A stretch of DNA of 17,088 nucleotides. It comes from JASFRI01 sp050115015. GTDB lineage: Bacteria > Acidobacteriota > Polarisedimenticolia > CBDVAL01. Position numbers and translations under genes: made by a program. Position 1 is the first letter of the stretch; every line of letters begins with the position of its first letter. Where the stretch lies: contig JASFRI010000044.1 of the NCBI GenBank assembly GCA_050115015.1, forward strand, positions 1 through 17,088. The letters run 5' to 3'. The notes below the pieces were generated by a model. That model was not told the DNA's origin. It did no database searches and worked only from the letters and a program-made list of their open reading frames with translations. Positions 13,983 to 17,088 of this stretch are shown piece by piece.

Positions 13983-15560
13983 ATGACGGACCGGGACCGG
14001 TGGGGGGGATGGCGGGGGGCGGCCTGTCTCCTCGCGGGGTTCCTCCTGCTGGCGATCCCGTGGCTCCTGGTGCTGTTCCATGCGAGCGCCCGGGTGGACG
14101 GCGAGCGGTACTTCTGGCTCGACGACGACCAGATGATCTCCATGCGCTATGCGCGCCACGTCGCCGCCGGAGACGGGCCGGTCTGGAATCCCGGGGAGCG
14201 GGTCGAGGGGTACACGAATCCCGCCTGGATGTTGACGATGGCCGCGGTCCACCTGCTGCCGCTTCCCGACCGGGCGACGTCGGTGGCCGTCAAGAGCATC
14301 GCCCTCGGCCTGGGGCTCCTGGTGCTCGTCTTGACGGGCAGGCTGGTCCGGCAGTTCGTCCCGCGGCCCGGGGTCGCGTATCCCGCGGCGATCCTCGGCC
14401 TCGCGCTGACCCCGGACCTCGCTTACTTCCTGGTGAACGGCTTCGAGACGCCGCTGCTCATGGCCTGTTTCCTGGCGGCGATCCTCGGCGTGGTCCGCGA
14501 CACGCCCGCCCGTCGGTGGAGTCCCTGGACCTACCTGGCCCTGGCGCTGCTGCCCCTGGTGCGCAGCGACGCCCACGTGCTCTGGATCGCCGTTGCCATC
14601 CTGGACCTGGGACTGTCCGTCGATCGTCCCCGCCGGCTGGGGCTGTTGGCCCTCGCCGCCCTGCCGGCAGTCGGTCATGAGATCTTCCGCCTGGCCTTCT
14701 ACGGGTCCCCGCTGCCGAACACCTACTACCTGAAGGTCCAGGGGATCGATGGGCTCCCCCGCGCGGCCCTGGGCTACCTCTGGCGCTTTTTCCGCCATTA
14801 CGGCCTGTTCCTGATCATCGCCGGGGTCGGCTGGGCGCGGCTGCGGGATCGCCGCTACGCGCTGCTGGGCGCGGGGCTCGGCCTGCAGCTGCTCGCCATC
14901 GTCCGCGTCGGCGGAGACCTCTTCCCGTACTCCCGCTTCCTGGCGCCCTGGGTTCCGGTGCTCCTGGCGGCGGCGCTGGCGGTTCCGGTCCGTCTCGGCC
15001 TTCCCCTCCGCTGGCAGGCCGCGGTGAGCGCGCTGGCGGTCGGCGCCATGGCGCTCCAGCTGACGACGTTCTCGCCGGCGCGCCTGGCGTCCGACAACGG
15101 CGGCCCCGAGGCCGGGACCGTCGCCGGCATCCTCATCGAGCGCAATACGTCGACGGAGGCGAGCGTCGGGGTGATCGCCGCGGGGGCGGTCTCGTACTTC
15201 AGCCGCCGGCCCGTGATCGACATGCTGGGAAAGTCCGACGCGCGGATCGCCCACGCGCCACGCCGCGCCGCATTTCCCCGGGGGCATGACAAGTTCGACT
15301 TCGACTACGTGCTGGGCCGGAAGCCGGACCTGATCGTCACGTTCTTCCCGGAGGAGACCGTGGAGCGGCACGCCCGGGGCGAGGAGGTCCGCCTGCCGTA
15401 TCTCGCGGCCCTGGCCAGGAACCCGGCCTTCGCCGACCACTACCTCCCGCACCCGGTCCCGGTCCCCTACCTCCGGGAGCGGAACGCCGTCTACGTCCGC
15501 GACGGGTCCCCCGAGCTCGTGGGGGCCCCCGACTGGCGGCAGCCCCGCATCGATCGCTGA
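13983..15560 (+). CDS. Multi-pass membrane protein, GT-C glycosyltransferase-like
   Basis: The 525-residue protein has about nine to ten hydrophobic helices between residues 12 and 362 and a soluble C-terminal part (about 370-525). After the first helix comes a loop with D47-D48-D49 and the motif NPGERVEGYTNP at 69-80. This arrangement is seen in GT-C-fold polyprenyl-phosphate-sugar transferases related to mycobacterial arabinofuranosyltransferases (AftB-like), in which acidic residues after helix 1 are catalytic. YGSPLPNTYYLK at 240-251, GGDLFPYSRFLAP at 310-322 and VIDMLGKSD at 411-419 are further shared-looking motifs. The likely role is sugar transfer to an envelope polymer or protein on the outer face of the inner membrane; donor and acceptor are unknown. 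The ATG at 13983 gives a sensible cytoplasmic N-terminus. GGAAG is nine bases upstream, a weak site. It is the last gene of the cluster. Confidence 0.82.
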   Translation: MTDRDRWGGWRGAACLLAGFLLLAIPWLLVLFHASARVDGERYFWLDDDQMISMRYARHVAAGDGPVWNPGERVEGYTNPAWMLTMAAVHLLPLPDRATSVAVKSIALGLGLLVLVLTGRLVRQFVPRPGVAYPAAILGLALTPDLAYFLVNGFETPLLMACFLAAILGVVRDTPARRWSPWTYLALALLPLVRSDAHVLWIAVAILDLGLSVDRPRRLGLLALAALPAVGHEIFRLAFYGSPLPNTYYLKVQGIDGLPRAALGYLWRFFRHYGLFLIIAGVGWARLRDRRYALLGAGLGLQLLAIVRVGGDLFPYSRFLAPWVPVLLAAALAVPVRLGLPLRWQAAVSALAVGAMALQLTTFSPARLASDNGGPEAGTVAGILIERNTSTEASVGVIAAGAVSYFSRRPVIDMLGKSDARIAHAPRRAAFPRGHDKFDFDYVLGRKPDLIVTFFPEETVERHARGEEVRLPYLAALARNPAFADHYLPHPVPVPYLRERNAVYVRDGSPELVGAPDWRQPRIDR

Positions 15561-15619
15561 GGCGGCACCGCCGCTGCACGCACCGCCGGGGTGGGCGGAA
15601 AGGCGCAGGTGAACGCTCC

Positions 15620-15659
15620 CCGGCACCACCCGTCCGGGGGAAATCACCCAGGGTGCCGG
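15620..15659. repeat. Inverted repeat CCGGCACC / GGTGCCGG with 24-bp centre
   Basis: CCGGCACC (15620-15627) and GGTGCCGG (15652-15659) are perfectly complementary. The centre of the repeat is about 150 bp upstream of the transcript start predicted from the sigma-54 element, within the range where enhancer-binding proteins bind. It could equally be a terminator stem for the upstream operon, but no U-run follows. Confidence 0.4.
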
Positions 15660-15763
15660 AAGGGGACAAAGCGCCGCCGGGACCGTCTCGGGAAACGCCG
15701 CGTCCCACAACGGTTCACGGGGCGCACCCTCCTGGAGGCCGTGGCGGGGACGGGTGTCGATTC

Positions 15764-15778
15764 TGGAACGGTCCTTGC
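15764..15778 (+). promoter_or_regulatory. Candidate sigma-54 (RpoN) -24/-12 promoter
   Basis: TGGAACGGTCCTTGC matches the sigma-54 consensus TGGCACG-N4-TTGC at 10 of 11 defined positions. The invariant GG (15765-15766) and GC (15777-15778) are correctly spaced 12 bp apart. The predicted transcript start is about 15790, giving a 126-nt leader to the acyl-CoA dehydrogenase ATG. It lies in a true intergenic region and in the right orientation. Confidence 0.5.
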
Positions 15779-15915
15779 GAGGTTCCCGGAAGACGCCCCT
15801 CGTCCGTTCCGAAGGGGTGCCGCGGCCGACTCCGAAACGACCGATCCCCCCTACCTGCCGGGACGGGGACCGGCCCGCGGCCGCGATCCCGCATCACAAC
15901 AGGGAGGAAGCCCCC

Positions 15916-17088
15916 ATGGTCACCGTCAAGTCCAAGCCGGAAACGCGTCCGGCTCTCCTCACGCTGCCGGGAGACGAGGTCCGTCAGATCCTCTGGCGCT
16001 TCAGCGAGCGTCCCGACCTGCAGATGGTGGTGCAGTCCGTCCGGGCGGCGGCGCGGGGCCCGGTGGCCCGCCTCGTGGCCGAGGGGGGCCGCAACTCCCA
16101 CGAGTGGACCGACCAGAAGGCGGCCCTCCTCCCGGTGTTCGACGAGGCGGGGATCACCGCGATGTTCATGGAGCCGGAGCACGGCGGCTTCCTCGAGGGG
16201 CCCAAGAACCTGGCGCTGGCCCTCACCGCCTTCGAGATGGCGTGGGTCGACGGCGGTGCCGCCACCTGCGGGATGGCGGGCCACCTGGCACTGGCGCCCA
16301 TTCACGAGCGGGGGACCGAGGAACAGAAGCGGACCTACATGTCCCGCTGTGTCCCGCCGCAGCCCGGTGAGGACCGGGCGCAGTGGCGCGGCGCCTTCGC
16401 CCTGACGGAGCCCCTCCCGTACGTGGGCGTGAACACCCGGGCAATGTCCGGGAAGGTGCGGATCGTCGAGTGGGAGGAGGGAAAGGAGCCGATCCTGGAG
16501 GTGGAGAAGCGCGGCCGGTTCATCACCAACATGGGCTACGCGAACTTCGTCTCCGCCGCGGTCAACTCCGGAGACGAGCGGATCAAGAGCAGCTGCATGA
16601 TCATCCTGGAGGAGACCGACCCGGGCACCTTCGACCGCGGTGCGGTGACCCGGAAGCTGGTCCATCAGCTCTCCTCCACGTCGGATCCGATCTTCAAGCT
16701 CCGTGTGCCCGCCAGCCGGATCATCGGGGGCTACACGGTCAAGGACGGGGTGCTGATCCCCAACCACGAGCACGGCGAGATCATCGCGGCGGTGTTCCGC
16801 CGCACGCGGGTCACCGTCGGGTTGATGACGGCCGCGAAGCTCCTGTCGGCGGTGGAGCCGATCATCCGCTATCAGCGCGGACGCTTCCGGGGCGGCGAGA
16901 CCCTGTCGCCGGGCACGCCCCTCCATGACATGGGCCTGCAGCAGAAGGAGGACGCGCTGCACCGGCTGGTGGACATCTGGGCCACCGGGGAGGCGAGCGC
17001 GGCCCTGGGGTTCGCCACGGCACGCTTCTTCGACGAGTTCGATCCCCTGGAGCGCGAGAAGGACCGGTTGCTCCGGGAGCGGGAGATC
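15916..17088 (+). CDS. Acyl-CoA dehydrogenase family protein (3' end missing)
   Basis: This is a flavin-dependent acyl-CoA dehydrogenase-type protein, expected to oxidise an acyl-CoA thioester at the alpha-beta bond in the cytoplasm and pass electrons to an electron-transfer flavoprotein. The frame runs 391 codons from the ATG at 15916 to the window edge without a stop. The helical N-terminal domain is about 15-150. The middle beta domain includes ALTEP at 162-166, the strand GRFITNMGYANF at 200-211 (equivalent to the usual K-x-WITN) and VPASRIIGG at 264-272. The C-terminal helical bundle begins about 285 with FRRTRVTVGLMTAA. The FAD/substrate loop after ALTEP reads LPYVGVNT rather than the common xxGSD, and a longer insert is present (about 145-158). 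It therefore belongs to a divergent subgroup whose substrate I cannot assign. The start has GGAGG eight bases upstream. A sigma-54-like promoter precedes it. Confidence 0.9.
   Translation, partial: MVTVKSKPETRPALLTLPGDEVRQILWRFSERPDLQMVVQSVRAAARGPVARLVAEGGRNSHEWTDQKAALLPVFDEAGITAMFMEPEHGGFLEGPKNLALALTAFEMAWVDGGAATCGMAGHLALAPIHERGTEEQKRTYMSRCVPPQPGEDRAQWRGAFALTEPLPYVGVNTRAMSGKVRIVEWEEGKEPILEVEKRGRFITNMGYANFVSAAVNSGDERIKSSCMIILEETDPGTFDRGAVTRKLVHQLSSTSDPIFKLRVPASRIIGGYTVKDGVLIPNHEHGEIIAAVFRRTRVTVGLMTAAKLLSAVEPIIRYQRGRFRGGETLSPGTPLHDMGLQQKEDALHRLVDIWATGEASAALGFATARFFDEFDPLEREKDRLLREREI

Larger units (their letters stand above)
15561..15915. other. Intergenic region before the acyl-CoA dehydrogenase gene
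   Basis: This 355-bp stretch has no supported gene. Directly after the upstream stop is a short stem GCGGC-acc-GCCGC (15562-15574), which has no U-tract and is a weak terminator candidate. Further on are the 8-bp inverted repeat with a 24-bp centre (15620-15659), a sigma-54-like element (15764-15778), and the ribosome binding site GGAGG (15903-15907), eight bases before the ATG. Confidence 0.6.

Noticed and set aside
13938..15710. A 590-codon minus-strand open frame antisense to the GT-C-like gene
   Set aside because: The product is compositionally biased and has no motifs, while the sense strand encodes a coherent membrane protein.

Overview
The window is ordinary-looking chromosomal DNA from a very GC-rich bacterium (roughly 70% GC by eye). 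All real genes share the same strong G/C third-position bias, so nothing stands out as recently acquired. The gene types (a propeller-type sensor histidine kinase, an ASPIC/UnbV FG-GAP protein, a GT-C-like membrane protein, several small secreted proteins, lepA followed by hemW) fit a Gram-negative environmental or metagenomic lineage such as Acidobacteriota, Gemmatimonadota or a neighbouring phylum. This is inference; no marker in the window settles it. I see no rRNA, tRNA, insertion sequence, CRISPR array or phage gene.

Layout. A Rieske oxygenase enters from the left edge (1-1041, +) and converges on a small membrane-anchored protein with three Asp-rich loops (1048-1482, -). The minus-strand pair hemW-lepA follows (1794-4735) with a stop/start overlap, so the two are probably translationally coupled. 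A GC-rich spacer with competing hairpins separates lepA from a small secreted protein (4985-5521, -). That gene is divergent from a double-FHA protein (5725-6576, +), which converges on a 1010-residue propeller histidine kinase (6589-9621, -). A secreted PHP-domain phosphoesterase-like protein lies behind it (9765-11291, -).

A 423-bp divergent regulatory region then leads into a probable plus-strand operon. It encodes a small secreted helical protein with a His/Asp-rich loop, an exported FG-GAP/ASPIC protein, and a multi-pass GT-C-like glycosyltransferase-family protein (11715-15560). A 355-bp spacer carries a good sigma-54-type -24/-12 element and an inverted repeat upstream of an atypical acyl-CoA dehydrogenase that runs off the right edge (15916-17088, +).

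How the genes work together. Only two links are well supported: lepA with hemW, and the three-gene secreted/membrane cluster. The histidine kinase has no response regulator here. No recognised defence, secretion or biosynthetic system is present. The most novel-looking items are the three-gene envelope cluster, the sigma-54 element before the acyl-CoA dehydrogenase, the alternative hairpins before lepA, and the inverted repeat touching the ribosome binding site of the small secreted protein.
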